Source: Melastoma dodecandrum (Eukaryota > Streptophyta > Magnoliopsida > Myrtales > Melastomataceae). Taken from it: a stretch of DNA of 64,000 nucleotides. Shown here piece after piece: positions 34,920 to 47,090 of this stretch; positions within the stretch are counted from its first letter, which is position 1; every line of letters starts with the position of its first letter. Location of the stretch: assembly GCA_029817715.1 (NCBI GenBank), contig JARUPY010000606.1, positions 2,170,001-2,234,000 of the forward strand, written 5' to 3'. The notes under the pieces were generated by a model that saw only the letters and a list, made by a program, of their open reading frames with translations, had not been told where the DNA came from and made no database searches. Position numbers and translations under genes: made by a program.

Positions 34920-36780
34920 GTTGAGAGAAGAGTAGGGTTTCTGGAAAAATAGGGAAGAATGGTTTCTGATTATATGAGTGGGAAACCTCAACCCCTACCA
35001 GGCTTTTTGGTCCAGAAACCAATAAGACGGCTAGGCCCAAAAGGAGTGTAGCTTCGCTTGAAAACCAACGATGGTACAAACGTCTAGGTGGACAGGTGAA
35101 GAGACTTAATACGTAAATTGATTTTCATTCAAATCCGTGGTTCATTACATGGGTTTGTTCGGAGATAAATGCACGAAAGGAAACATAAATGACCTAGTAA
35201 ACATGTCTTCTTCTTGACGAAATGCTTTCTATTGAAAATCCCTTGAGCTATGCGAGTTACACAAGGGTTTATCCACAGAGAACATACATGGTTACCCATA
35301 ACACCGGTTCGTTCCCTCAGACAAACAAGGTCCTTGGTTGCAGTCGACAACTTCACCACAATATGAAAGCATGGTTGCAGTGTGAATCTTCTGATCAGGA
35401 GGATCATGGTCCTCGCATCTGATTTCGAGTCAGGCCTCCCAATGGCCGTGAGGTAGGAAAACTAAGGACAAGGCGACGACTTTGCCTTGTGGTGATCTAG
35501 CGTCCCCATAGGTTTTGGGTCATTGGAAAGCACCAATGGTCGATCCAATCAAAACGTAACCCAAGGCTGAAGACTGACCCATCGAGGGGTCGATTAGGCC
35601 CTCTACCCTTCCAGACAAGCTCATTATTAACGAGGGTGGAGACGTTGGAGGGCGGGACACCACTGGCGTAAGGTAGTGGACATACGCCTTCAAGCAAGCT
35701 AAGGTGATGGACATACGTCCTGGATAGGAAACAGAAAGATGAAGACCTCATAATCTTACTATTTCCGAAAGTGATGGTTTGTGATTGGAAAGCTGATCTA
35801 GGCATCGCTATTTATAGCGGGGTTATGAGGAATATAAGATCTCTGTCATAAGATATTACGACATAAACCTCGGGATTCGACAGACATCCTAAAAATTTCA
35901 ACCGATACGCTTCGAGGATATCAACAGTTGGGGATTAATACTCGCTTACACACTTTACCATGGTGTAGGTGAATGCTTACTTGGCCTTTTTCAAGGAGAC
36001 GGATTGCAGTCCCTGAATCCTTCTCCTTGAGGGGCAATGTTTAGCAACAGAAATTCTGGGTCACAGATCTTAATGCTATCTGTGGAGCAACGGTCCAGAA
36101 TGCAGGCCCGAAGTACGAGAAACCCAGTAAGAAGGTAGTTGTGGAAACACACCATGCGAAGGCTTGCGGGCGAAGCAGTTACCAAGTGACGGGGCTACCA
36201 GGTGATGAGGGTCAATAAGGCGGTCAAACGATAGTCACTGGATGAGCGATGAAACTCTGCAGCGAAGACCGGTGGGCGATCCGATCAATTGGTGGCTATC
36301 ATGGGAAGATTTCAGACGATCTCAAGACATAGAAAGAAATTGTTGCCAAGATTAGTCAAATGGAAAGGAGATATTCCATGAAGAATGGTAATGATGCGTA
36401 ATATATGTATAATATTTCATTTTCGTATATACATATGTCTAGCCTAACATAAATAGTTGTTCTTAGGCATATAAATACACATGTCTAACTTGACATCGTG
36501 CATTCAACCCCGATATTGTACCTGTCAATCCCCATATCGCACATGTCATCCATGTTATCGTAGATATCAATCTTTCCTCCTAAATGTTCATTATTTCCAC
36601 ATACACTTATCACACTCACTCACTTCTACTCCCCAACGCTTAGGGGAGATATTCACAACAATGCACCACTTTAAACTCATTTAAAATACCACAATCAACT
36701 TACTCGTTTAGCACTTTAGAGTAATATACAATATCCTTATCAAGCTCCTCGTACCCTTCATTATTGTTAAAAAGTCAGGT
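34920..36780. other. Repeat-like DNA, no gene assigned
   Basis: Contains short open frames on the minus strand (35,129-35,407; 35,497-35,805; 35,991-36,185) of no recognised family. Their clustering beside the PMD pseudogene suggests they are parts of the same decayed mobile element, but I cannot show it. Confidence 0.3.
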
Positions 36781-36782
36781 CA

Positions 36783-37560
36783 TTACATGTTCCCTTCTAC
36801 AACTTGTATAGAAGGTATTCCTACCACCATATCCTTCTGCTTCAATAAATCTAAACGTTTATGATTCAAATGGCGATGCCTGATATGCCAAAGATGAGAA
36901 TCATTAGTAACCTCACTTTTGAGAACAAAATTGTGGTACACATCCATCCTTAAGGGGAAGAGATTATGGGATGTCATCTTCACGACTGTGACCTTCTGTC
37001 TATTTGTTTGTTATCTCACATTGACCTTCTACAAAAACCAACTTATAGACTCTCTTCATCATTTGTCCCACATTTAGTAGATTCTTCCGATTCTTGGAAA
37101 GTAGAAAACGTTGTGCATCCTCCTCTATTAACCTTCTGCACGGAAAACTAAAACAACACATTTAACTTCTATCTTCAACTTCTTGCAATCTCTAAGTTCC
37201 AAAAGAGAGTTAACATCAACCTCCACAAAGTTCTCTTGATCCTATAACATGGTTACTACATCCACTATTGATGAATCATATCTCATTCATATTTTACACG
37301 GAGTTAGACGAATAATAGAAAACTTTAGAATATTCATCTTTCTTGGAGAAATTTATTATACTTTTGTCTCGTGCTTTTGTTAATGTATATGCTCTTTATC
37401 TTTGTACCAACAATCACGATCTAAAAGAGTGGAGAACTTACATCTCTTACATTGAAGATGGCAATCTTTTGTTTCATGAGTATTCTTTCTGCAAATGCGG
37501 CATCTAGCTTCTTGATGCGCAAAATGAAGCTGATATGCTCGTCCAGAGAATAAAAAGGTG
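36783..37560 (-). mobile_element. Ty1/copia fragment: gag zinc knuckle and pre-integrase
   Basis: Minus strand. The gag-end zinc knuckle is at about 37,430-37,510 (CRICRKNTHETKDCHLQCKRC-type spacing, C-x2-C-x4-H-x4-C followed by a second Cys pair). The pre-integrase domain at 36,783-36,983 reads SHLWHIRHRHLNHKRLDLLK then QKDMVVGIPSI. The knuckle is the same subtype as in the copia element at 51-55 kb. No LTR could be assigned and the frame is interrupted between the two domains. Confidence 0.65.
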
Positions 37561-37599
37561 ATGTCTATGTTCTACCCTTCGAACTTGACATATAATAAG

Positions 37600-38760
37600 C
37601 TAATCTGGACAAATGTGCATGTTCCAAATTAGTCATGCATGGATAGTTATTGCACTAGTCCATGAATGTATTTCATTTATGTTTTGTTCATATATCGCAT
37701 TTATATAAATTTCATGCATTAGGTCATGTATGCATTTTATTTATGTTTTCATTCATGTATCACATTTATGTTCTTATTTAATGGCCCCTATATAAAGGGC
37801 GTCTTTGTATACCACTTTACCATATTCTTAATTCAATGGTTTTAATAAACTACATACAATAGTTTTTCTTGGTCCCGATCTAGAACCGTCCTTAATGCTT
37901 TGTATAGCCATAAATCCTCGTTTTTGTTTTCATTGAGATCTATTGAATCTATATACCATTCCATTGTAAATAAACGATCTTATTATAGATCGATCGATCT
38001 ATGGTAGTCTTTGAAGTTATATAATAATGAAACAATAACCCTAGTCACCATATTTATATCTGGTTTACTTGTAAGTTTTACTAGTATGCCTTATATGCTG
38101 CTTTTGGGCAACCCTCTCAACAATTAAGAGATCCATTCGAAGAACATGAGGGCTAGTTGAGCTAATGAGCCTCCCAATGTTCAATGTTATGTTGGGAGGC
38201 TCACCACTTCAATTAATAGAATGAAAAATCATTTCACTTTTTCGTTAGAACTTTTGACATTTCTCAAAAAAAGATCACGAAAAAATTATTCCTCGAGTCG
38301 AGATTAGAGGAATTTATTAACCAATGCTTCCATAATTTGATCATGCTTTACAATTATAGCTTCCATACCTGTTTGTTGTGGATTATCTATGGGATAAATA
38401 AATACGAACAAGAGTAAATGAAAAGATTAAACAAAAGATACCAATTTCTATTTTTTTCATATTAATCTATCATATATCAACTAAAAAAAGGAGAGAAATC
38501 TTGTATTAGACGACTTGTCTTCTTGACGTTGGATCTCTGAGTTTTTGGAAGTAAAGGGTTTCAACTTGTGTAATTATTTATACTGAAAAAATAGCTTCAA
38601 AGGTTAGTACTGATGTAATTATTGATCATTTTGCTCTATGAAAGAGTTATGTGCTCAACTTAAATAATGTATTTTAGATAATTTAATTTTAAAATAATTA
38701 TTTTTATATTTTTTAGTTATTATTTTATCTTTCATGATGACTCTTCAAACATTTTTTCTG
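37600..38760. other. AT-rich DNA, possible LTR remnant
   Basis: Two imperfect copies of a CATGCAT/CATTTATGTTTT(C/G)TTCAT-like segment lie at 37,625-37,780, followed by TATATAAAGGGCGTC at about 37,790, which looks like an LTR promoter. No coding region. Confidence 0.35.
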
Positions 38761-39469
38761 GCTTCGCCCCTATCCATACCTAAACTACACAAGACCCTAC
38801 TTATAAATCTCCCATAACTTATTCTCGAAGTTACAATATACCGAAAGTCTTAACCAAATAATATATTAGAATATTACTCATATATAATCTATTATATTGT
38901 AATATTAAATAATGTATTCCTATAATATCTTTTGTAGTATATTCATCCGAAAATATCTCAACTTCGGACCAAATCGTAACAATTTCGGCCGAAGTTACCG
39001 AATTTCCATGATCCCCGAAGAGCTCACCCCTTCATTCGTCATGCATTCATGAGTGCTTTGTCATCGCCCATGACAATCTCTCCACATTCCACACGATCCA
39101 AGTACTCGTACTCCCAAGCAACCATCGTGACCTTACCTCTAGCTCTCCTCCTCGTTCCGTACTTTTAATATTAAACAGTACTTTCTTGGCACCCCGAGAA
39201 ATCCCACATGTCGATTATTGCCAAACCTGTTCACCTAGAACTTTAATCCGTTCCACCATGCTCCTAACTTCACTGTCAATGCGAATATCACTATCGAACT
39301 TCCTTGTAGGTTTCGCCTCGCTTGACACTCTTAAGCCCGCGCACATCGCTTGTATACCCGTGTTGCTAGCTAACTCTCCACATGGACCAATTACTCGTTT
39401 CTCGTCGAGCTACGTGAGAAGTTGTCACTCACGAATTTTCTAAAAATATGATAAATACCTCCAATCTTC

Positions 39470-39987
39470 TTCACATTCATCAACAAAAGGATTCCTGAAT
39501 AACCTTTAGGACTCTACCTCTTAAACTACATTGGTACCCCTCGTCATCTAAGGCTCCAAGAGTAATCATATTTTTCTTAAGCTCTTGAACATGATGTGCC
39601 CTTGTCAATAACCTCACTACACCACTGCGCATTCACAGTACTAACTCCAGCCACCCGACACTTTGAGTTATTGCCCATGTGGACTTTACCAAAACAAACT
39701 TTCTGATAAACTGAAAAGCACTCCCTGTGTAGTGTCATCCAAAATAAAAAATCCATTGATCACCTGTAAGGTTGTTTTTTGCCGTAAAGGCATTGTCGTC
39801 GCCATAAGTCGAGCTTAACGAGTGATTTTCATCTGATTTCCTCTTCTCCTTTCAATTCCTTTTCCGGTATCTCATCTTTCTACACCTCCAATACGACGCA
39901 TGCTTCCTAGACTTTGACATCGATCGCTCACTTCTCCCACGATTTTGCTCGTTCCTTACTACGGGCCCTACGCCGAGATTGGAATTC
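39470..39987 (-). pseudogene. Copia protease/pre-integrase remnant
   Basis: Minus-strand reading gives NNLTGDQWIFYFG (position of the W-I-x-D-S-G protease box, Asp lost) and MRSGVVRLLTRAHHVQELKK with NMITLGALDDEGY, matching the 'D-G-x-V-R-x-L-x-x-V-x-H-V-P-x-L-K-K-N-L-I-S-L-G' block of copia polyproteins. Several stops interrupt it. Confidence 0.65.
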
Positions 39988-40201
39988 TGTTAGTATGATT
40001 TTAATGATGCCATACAGAAGGTAAGCTTCTGTTGTGTATAAGGTAAGCTTCTACTACTTTGCAAAAGGTTAACCTACAAGGACAGCCTTTTTCATACATT
40101 TTCTCACCTAATCATTACCACGAATTATTTAATTAATTATTTGATTATTTAAATATATTCATATGGTATTAATTAAAATGGTTTTAAATCATGTTGATTA
40201 C

Positions 40202-41147
40202 GATTCATTTCCATGTGATTTGATCTATTCTCTTGGGAACAAATCACTCTATATATAGAAAAAATCGATGCAAGATTCTGCTGATTGATCTAGAACTATC
40301 CAACGGTCAATTAATCCTTTCTCTTGCATCTAAACACGTTTAGATTCTTTATGAATCATGGCAAAGGACAACCCATCTGAATATGGATGCATCCCCACGT
40401 GTCTGTATCCAGAAGATCTGCCAACTCATTTTGGAAACCAAGATTATCTGATTTTTATTTACAAAAGCTTAATTTTATCTGTCTGAATCTTTTGCAAGTC
40501 ATATCTCTTAAGATCATGAACACAATCATGACTAGATGGCATGATTGATCCTTAAGTGATAAGGAGGATTCTTAAAATGGAAAACGTTTGATTTGGCCGA
40601 CATTTTTGTTTCCTTATTTTGTAGAGACTTCCGTCAGCTACTGCACCTTCTGTAAATATGTTTTTCTATTTTATTTCATTTCCATGTGATTTATTCTATC
40701 GTCTTTAAGGGAACAAATCACTCTATATATGGAAAACATCGATGTAAGATTCTGCCGATTGATCTGGAACTATCCAACGATCAATTAATTTTTTCTCTTG
40801 CATTTAAACACGTCCAGATTTTTTATGAATCATGACAAATGACAACCCATCTGAATATGGATGCACCCCCACGTGTCTGTATCCAGAAGGTCTGCCAACT
40901 CAATTTGAAAATCAAGATTATCTGATTTCTATTTATAGAAGCTTAATCTTATCTGTCTGAATCTTTTGCAAATCATATCTCTTAGGATCATAAACACAAT
41001 CATGACCGGATGGCATGATTGATCCTTAAGTGATGCGGAGCATTCCTAAAATGGGAAATGTTTTATTTGGCTCACATTTTGTTTCCTTATTTTGCAGAGA
41101 CTTCCGTCAGCTACTGTATCTTCTGTAAATATTTTTTTCTATTTTGT
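40202..41147. repeat. Tandem duplication, two ~473-bp units
   Basis: Unit 1 runs about 40,202-40,674 and unit 2 about 40,675-41,147. Anchors: CATTTCCATGTGATTT (40,208 and 40,679), CACGTGTCTGTATCCAGAAG (40,396 and 40,870) and CTTCCGTCAGCTACTG (40,628 and 41,101). Units differ by scattered substitutions and small indels. Confidence 0.9.
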
Positions 41148-41249
41148 ATAAAATAGGATAATTTTTAGTTAGAAAAGGAGTGGACTTATGTGTAGAGTGA
41201 GTATATACGACCTTGTAGCCAGAGAGACTCGTAAGCTTTTGTTCTCTTT

Positions 41250-41660
41250 GGGGTTGAGCATTCGGTTGTAGAAGGCTGGTGCCCTGGGTACAAGGTGGAC
41301 CGGACGTGAGTGAGGTCGCGGAGGATCTGACTGCATTGTGGCGTGGCGGACGTGCATCAAGCTTAGGGAGAAGTTGTGGTGTATACGTGCCAAGCCAATG
41401 AGCAGAAGAAGGGCCGCGTCTGGAGGAATCTGGTGAGGTACCGGTATCGGTCGTTTGTAATTAGTTTGCTCGTGTGTGTAGAAAGCTAGTGTCCAGGGTG
41501 TAAGCTGTGTTGGGCGTGAGTGAAGTCGCGAAGGATCTGGCTGCATTGTGGCGTGGCGGACATGTATCAAGCTTAGGGAGAAGTCGGGGTATATACGTGC
41601 CATGGCAGTGAGCAGAAAAAAGGCCGTGTCTGGAAGGATCACGGTGAGGCACTGACATTG
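41250..41660. repeat. Tandem duplication, two ~210-bp units
   Basis: AGGATCTGACTGCATTGTGG at about 41,322 recurs as AGGATCTGGCTGCATTGTGG at about 41,532. GCATCAAGCTTAGGGAGAAG recurs as GTATCAAGCTTAGGGAGAAG at the same spacing. It is GC-richer than its surroundings and produces two similar open segments on the minus strand that are not a real gene. Confidence 0.88.
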
Positions 41661-42892
41661 ATATTTCTACATCAGGGAAGTACTTGTTGTAGGGTTTGGA
41701 GATGCCCCACGGATGTTGTCTGCTTCTGAAAGTCTTGGTGAGGAGCCAAGTATCGAGGAAGTCTTAGTGAGGAATCAAGCAGGTTGTAGAACCACCGGAG
41801 GCAAAATCCATCCTTGGATAGAGGGGTTGTTTGCCTGTGTAAGGCCGCTACGTGCTTGCGTGGAGCTGCCACGTTCTACGAACCCCAACCACAGAGATTC
41901 TGGAATTAATCACTGTCTTTAGTGCATAATCTCAACCAAAGAGTTTTTGGAGTTAGTCACAGATTTCTGTGCATGACCCAAGGGGTTATTGATCACAACC
42001 CATCGAGTTTCTGTGAGTAGAAAAGCCAAAGGGCTATCTACATCATCTTCTACACTACAGAAGTGTCATGGTATCTTCTGCTAGTACATTTTTTGTGGAA
42101 AAGCCAAAAGGCTATCTAGAATACCTTCTGCATGAGAGTTTTATATCTTTTGTCAGTCTTATATTTGCTATAAATGTTCAATAGTGAATTACATCCTATA
42201 AGGGTGAAGAGTGGATGTAAGCAACTGTCGAACCACTATAAACCTTTTGTGTCTCATTTACTTTCTGCACAAACCTAAAGAAAAGCAACAAACAGAAAAG
42301 CACTTTCTGCGCAAACCTAAATAAAACCTTTTGTGTCTCATTTACTTTTCTTATCTCACTGAGCATTCAACGAAAACCTAAATAGAAAAGCAAATTAACA
42401 GATACAATACGGATGTCGGAGTAGAGACTCTAAAGGTCATGCATCAAACATCTAACGCTACAACAACCAATCAGGTTCTGGAGTTGTTTCCATCGATCTA
42501 GCTCCCGCAGATCATCTCTTGGTAGTGCAGAAACCTATAAGGTTTTGTGACAACCTTATGCTACTACAAGTATCTTTCAGACCTTGCAGTAGACCTCGCT
42601 GATCAAGCTCAGGCTGGTCATATTTGTAGAATTTTGATAGCACAAGCATCAACCTTCTATATCAACCTTCTGCTATTGCAGAAACCTTCTTAGGACTACA
42701 TAGTTACATTCTAGATCAGACTTCAACTGGTCGTTCTCTCAATAAGCAATTCACTTTGGAGTCTGCTGTGTATAAGGGTTCTGTAACCTACAGAAATATA
42801 ACCTTCCGCCGTTGGGTTCTATTAGTTGTAAAAAGTCTGAAAAGGCCATTACACTAATCCACCCCCCTCTTAGTGCCATTGTTACACCAACA

Positions 42893-43500
42893 AATTCCCT
42901 TCACTGTTCATTTTCTTGTGATAAAATCCCAACAAAGTACCAAGGATATCATCAAAGTCTATCCTTTCCTTAGCCCACGTTAAAGTCTTATGGAGATTCT
43001 GTAAGCATCCGTGTTTGGTAACGAACTCAAAAGAATCAACGTATTGTCTTCCTCGTCGAACATCACATCAGTCCTTAATAAGTCGTTGATGAGCCGACTA
43101 AATATATTAATGTGTTGGCTCAAATATGAGCCCGCCTCCATCTTCAAACCACGCAACTTCTACTTGAGATAGAGCTTATTTGACAACGACTTTGACATGT
43201 ATTTGGACTCTCATTTCTGGAAAATCGCTACTAGCGACTTCTCATCCATCACATCGTACATCACATCATCTGCAAGAAAACGCTTGATGGCAGATACCGC
43301 TTCTGCCCCTATCTCCATCTACTTTGTGTTGCTATGTACGTTGTATTTCTTTCTGCCGATGTCTTCACCATCCCTTGATGCATCAGCAAATCCTTCACCC
43401 TCCGTTGTCATAGTCCGAAGTTCTTAGTCCCGTCAAACTTCATCATATCGAACTTTATAGGCGAAATCACAGACATCTTCATGATCCACTATGATATCTA
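42893..43500 (-). pseudogene. Copia gag remnant
   Basis: Minus strand: starts MKMSVISPIKFDMMKFDGTK at about 43,482, then NFGLW and LLMHQGM, followed by AIKRFLADDVMYDVMDEKSL and ESKYMSKSLSNKLYLK. This is the UBN2-type gag of plant copia elements. In-frame stops occur. The solo LTR cut it at 42,893. Confidence 0.75.
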
Positions 43501-43975
43501 TTGTTGGGGAGATGCAATTGCCGTGTCGAGCATTGATGGTGAAACTTAAATGAAAAGAACAACACATAAAAGATTTATGTGGTTTGGCCAAAATCCGGTC
43601 TAAGTCCACAGAAGATTCTCCGGAGATTCCACTATATAACCAAGACTTCAAAATTACCCAAGTGTGCTGCTCACCATCTCGATAAATAAGAGAATTTCAA
43701 ACCCCAAATTCCGTAGAATACGATCTAATCTTACCTGTTGATTTTCTCTCGAGAAAGACCACGCACTTTGTATCATACCACCATAACTAGTAAACTAGAC
43801 AAGCCCCTATTTATAAATTTCCCTTAACTTGTTCTCTAAGTTACAATATCCCGAAAACCTTAACCGAATAGTATATTAGAATATTGCTTATATATAATCT
43901 AACATATCGCAATATTAGATAATATATTCCATCTAGAAATATTTCAACTTCGGACCAAAATCTTAACAAAATGAA

Positions 43976-44895
43976 GAAACAAGCATTACAATCACAGGGC
44001 AAAGCTCAGGAGTGGGAATTGCAACCCTCAATTCAGTTTACATCATGGCCAACCCCTACCGGGGTTCCTTTTCGCAAGCCCAAAGGTCGGGGACCCAACA
44101 TTTCCGCCGGGTCTCTCTGAATACCACGACCTTTGGGCGTTACAACTGCATAACGTTCCTGATATTGTCCGTGTAACCTGCATTCTCAGGATATGCATAG
44201 GTTGGGGAAGAACTAGTGATCGACACCCAAGGTACCCGATAATGTCCTTATCTGGCATAACCCAGAGTGCATGGAGTTGCAGTGACCCAAAGGCCGAAAG
44301 GAGGCTTCGAGCTTGTGGCAAAGCGGGATAAGAAGATGGATGGTTTGAAGGGCGAGAACCTCGTGCCACCATCCTGGTGGTGCAAGAAGAACAAGGTGAT
44401 GGTGCAACTGGGGGATAAATCATGGAAGCTCATGGACCTTGAGGATGAAGAATGAGTTATAAAACTGAGGTGCCACAACTAGCAGATGGGAATTCAGAGA
44501 TTTTACTCGGTCCATTAGATTAGACCGCAATGAAAATTCAGCGAAATATACCATAACTATACATGGGATATTCCCTTAGGAAGAAAATTCGTTTTCCGGC
44601 CAATGACCAACTAGATTGACGGTGGATCTAATCAAAGCCTCCATTTCCCATATGGAGCCTCATGTTAAACATGATGAAGGAAGAACAGTAAACAGAAACG
44701 AGACGAGCATGACCTGATATCTCTGGAGATCTTTCCATGCCTGTTGTTAGATGCCGATCTTCCTTCGGCATCGAGCAGATGTGTATTCTTGAATTTTCTT
44801 GGTTAGATCCTACCACATTACTTTAACAGATAGCTTTGGAGGACCTCGTGTTTATTCTGGAGGCAACGGAGATGATTCTGAATTCGTCAGTTCAT
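43976..44895. other. Intergenic, including the Nudix 3' side; small unassigned ORF
   Basis: A plus-strand frame at 44,267-44,455 (ends LMDLEDEE) has a coding-like look but no family I recognise and no upstream exon that fits. The part 44,600-44,895 is downstream of the Nudix stop and probably its 3' untranslated region. Confidence 0.35.
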
Positions 44896-46406
44896 TCAAG
44901 GCATAACTGTATCGTTATTCACGACTCTAGGAACCTTGAATTTCGGATTCTGCTCTAGGAAAGCAGGTGGTCGCTGGTAGACCACCGATGCTGCTCGAAT
45001 CAAGATTCCGGCAGTTAAACCCCAGATTAAGTACTTTTTGTTCCCTACCACGTAATCGAAGTAGTGAATCAAATACTTGTCACCCAACCACTCCCTGTCT
45101 TCAGCCCTCCTGTTTTCATCCTGCAAGCGAGCCATGCTGATTAACGACACATTGCTTTAGTGTCAGTAATTAACAAGGTAAATGGTCGACCTAGTAGTAC
45201 CTTGAGGAACATCTCCAAAGGGGCGTCAAACACGTCATCCACTTCAGCGGGATTTGGTCTTGGCTCGAATGCTTTCTTATCGGCGAGGATTCCGATGACG
45301 GGGATCACTCTCAAGAGATGCTGCTCAATTGAAAGAGGGAAACGAAACAGGTGTTCAGATTACACGATGAGTAAAGCATGCACAAATGAATGAACAACTG
45401 AGTGTACCTTGGACAGGAACGGCTCAAGAACAGTCACCACGTTCACGAGAGAAGGATCCAGTCCAATTTCTTCCTCAGCTTCCCTCGTGGCTGTTTCTCC
45501 ATCATCTTTATCACGCTCTTCCGCTTTTCCACCGGGAAGGGAAACTTCTCCTGCAATCCAACCATCTCAGCATTACTTTCAATTTCAACCTATCTCAATC
45601 GTTGCATAATTCATCTTGCATCCAACCAAGCACAAATATCTGAAACAACACAAGTACCAAACTTCTACCAGCTCCGTGCACAGCCACATCGAAACAGCGA
45701 TGCTGCAGTTCATAAACTACACAGATCAAACATGAAGCAGCAAATAGTCTGACCATGCAGAGACCCTTTGGTTCAATTCAGCAATCTTGCTATCTCTTCT
45801 TATCTTACCAACTCCAAAACACTACCGATCCCGAAACCATCTACCCCAACTCCATCCATTTCAGTCCTTTCCACAGCGAAGATGATCTATCCCCACATCT
45901 CAAAATACTCAATGCAGCCAGATAAAATATCACAACCATCACCACATTCCAAGATGAACGTGATCACACCATCAAACTCGCTCAATCATCCACAACTTTA
46001 CAAATTCAATCCGATCCAATCCAACAATTCCCAGAAAGATCTAAAAACCTGAATGGGTAGACAATCTGGATGACCTTTTGGTGAGGATGACCCTAAAATC
46101 CCCACCCTCTCCTTCAAACAAGCAAACCAGCACTGCGGCCCTCTTGGGCTTAAACCTCTCGACAACTGCGGCCCCAGCCGCCGACTCGGCAAACCCAACT
46201 TGGGAAACCACCTTCCCCCCGCTAGATTCTTCCTCATCGTCCTCGCCGAGGGAGCCAGGAGGCGGCCTGTATTGGCGGAGCTGGTCGGCCAACGCGGAGA
46301 GCCTGTTCGGGGGCGATCCCATCAAGAAGGGCGGATCCAGGGCAGTCGCTGGTTGTCGGGAAAGTAATTGCTTTATGGGAAGTCTCCTCAGGACAGCGAG
46401 GACCAT
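44896..46406 (-). CDS. Nudix hydrolase, CoA/acyl-CoA pyrophosphatase type (four exons, 281 aa)
   Basis: Hydrolyses nucleoside-diphosphate-linked compounds. The plant NUDT11/15/22 group acts on CoA derivatives. Minus-strand exons: 46,406-46,049; 45,550-45,408; 45,320-45,201; 45,120-44,896, GT-AG, total 282 codons with stop. The Nudix box is GGKAEERDKDDGETATREAE followed by EEIGL, i.e. G-x5-E-x7-R-E-x2-E-E-x-G with the metal-binding glutamates present (the first spacing carries a short insertion as in CoA-type enzymes). LPGGK just before it and the NPAEVDDVFDAPLEMFL segment after it fit the CoA group. The N-terminal ~30 residues (VLAVLRRLPIKQLLSRQ) look like a mitochondrial presequence. A second in-frame Met (MGSPPNRLSALADQL) could give a cytosolic form. 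Confidence 0.9.
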
Positions 46407-47090
46407 AAAGGGCTATGGGAGTTGGGGAAGGGCTGCCGGGATTCCTTCACCTAACCAAATCCCCCCCCTAACTATCTTCCATATTAATCCTTCCATTTAA
46501 GGAAATTATATAATTCTTTTTGAAAAATAATTTATCAAAATAGCATGGTTGCCTTTAAGGAAAAACTCCCTGATAGAAATAAGAAAGGATATAGTGTTCT
46601 CCAAAGAAGAAGAGTGTATATCGGGGTGATACGCTAAGTTAATTCTGGAATTGATTATTAAAGCAATTTCCTGGAGTTTTGTTATATAATTTTCTCTCTT
46701 TTTTTCATTAAATTTATGGTGAAGAAATTATTTATATTACCATATTTGAAATTGATTTTGTTTTTTACTTGGGTTTGGATTTAAAATAATCCATCAATAG
46801 TTGTATTATTAGCACAATTTGATGTGGAGTGCATGTTGTTTAACAATAGTTACACCTACCAACCCTTTTCTTAATCATTTGTTTTCGTATTTCGATTTTG
46901 GATAAATTCAAGGGAATATTAATAATGTCTTGATTGGGATTATTGTCAATTAATTGAATAATTACTTACTAACTATTAAGATAATTAATTCTGAAAGAGG
47001 TTCATTCCTACATCTTCCATCCGTATCACGAGTACGAAGGGGAACTGGATCCAATCCCTCAGATCCCATGATTGGGGAAGCGGTTATTGT
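46407..47090. other. Intergenic, AT-rich; Nudix promoter side
   Basis: No gene or repeat recognised. It lies between the Nudix start codon and the fold-back element. Confidence 0.45.

Larger units (their letters stand above)
39988..42892 (+). mobile_element. Solo LTR, 2,905 bp, nested in a copia remnant
   Basis: Begins TGTTAGTATGATTTTAATGA and ends CACCCCCCTCTTAGTGCCAT then TGTTACACCAACA-like, so it has 5'-TGTT...AACA-3' termini. It is flanked by a perfect 5-bp duplication. No primer-binding site, polypurine tract or pol domain is inside, so it is a solo LTR left by LTR-LTR recombination. The start and the C-rich end resemble the LTRs of large plant copia elements. It contains two internal tandem duplications. 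Confidence 0.85.
39983..42897. repeat. 5-bp target-site duplication AATTC around the solo LTR
   Basis: AATTC at 39,983-39,987 immediately before TGTTAG, and AATTC at 42,893-42,897 immediately after CCAACA. A perfect match at both ends defines the insertion. Confidence 0.9.
38770..43975 (-). mobile_element. Internally deleted Ty1/copia element (minus strand), interrupted by a solo LTR
   Basis: Two related LTR-like blocks in the same orientation bound it. The right block ends at 43,970 (TGTTAAGATTTTGG on the minus strand) and the left block at 38,975 (TGTTACGATTTGG on the minus strand). They share GGTCCGAAGTTGA, the TATATAAT-rich middle and CTTATAAAT-type segments. Between them are gag (42,893-43,500) and protease/pre-integrase (39,470-39,987). 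Integrase core, RT and RNase H are missing. The left block is truncated near 38,765. The element has been split by the 2.9-kb solo LTR at 39,988-42,892. Confidence 0.65.

Noticed and set aside
36481..36684. Plus-strand ORF rich in Cys/His/Tyr
   Set aside because: Composition of AT-rich repeat DNA, no domain, no start context.
41169..41658. A 157-residue minus-strand ORF with two similar halves
   Set aside because: It is produced by the 210-bp tandem duplication inside the solo LTR. No start context or family supports it.
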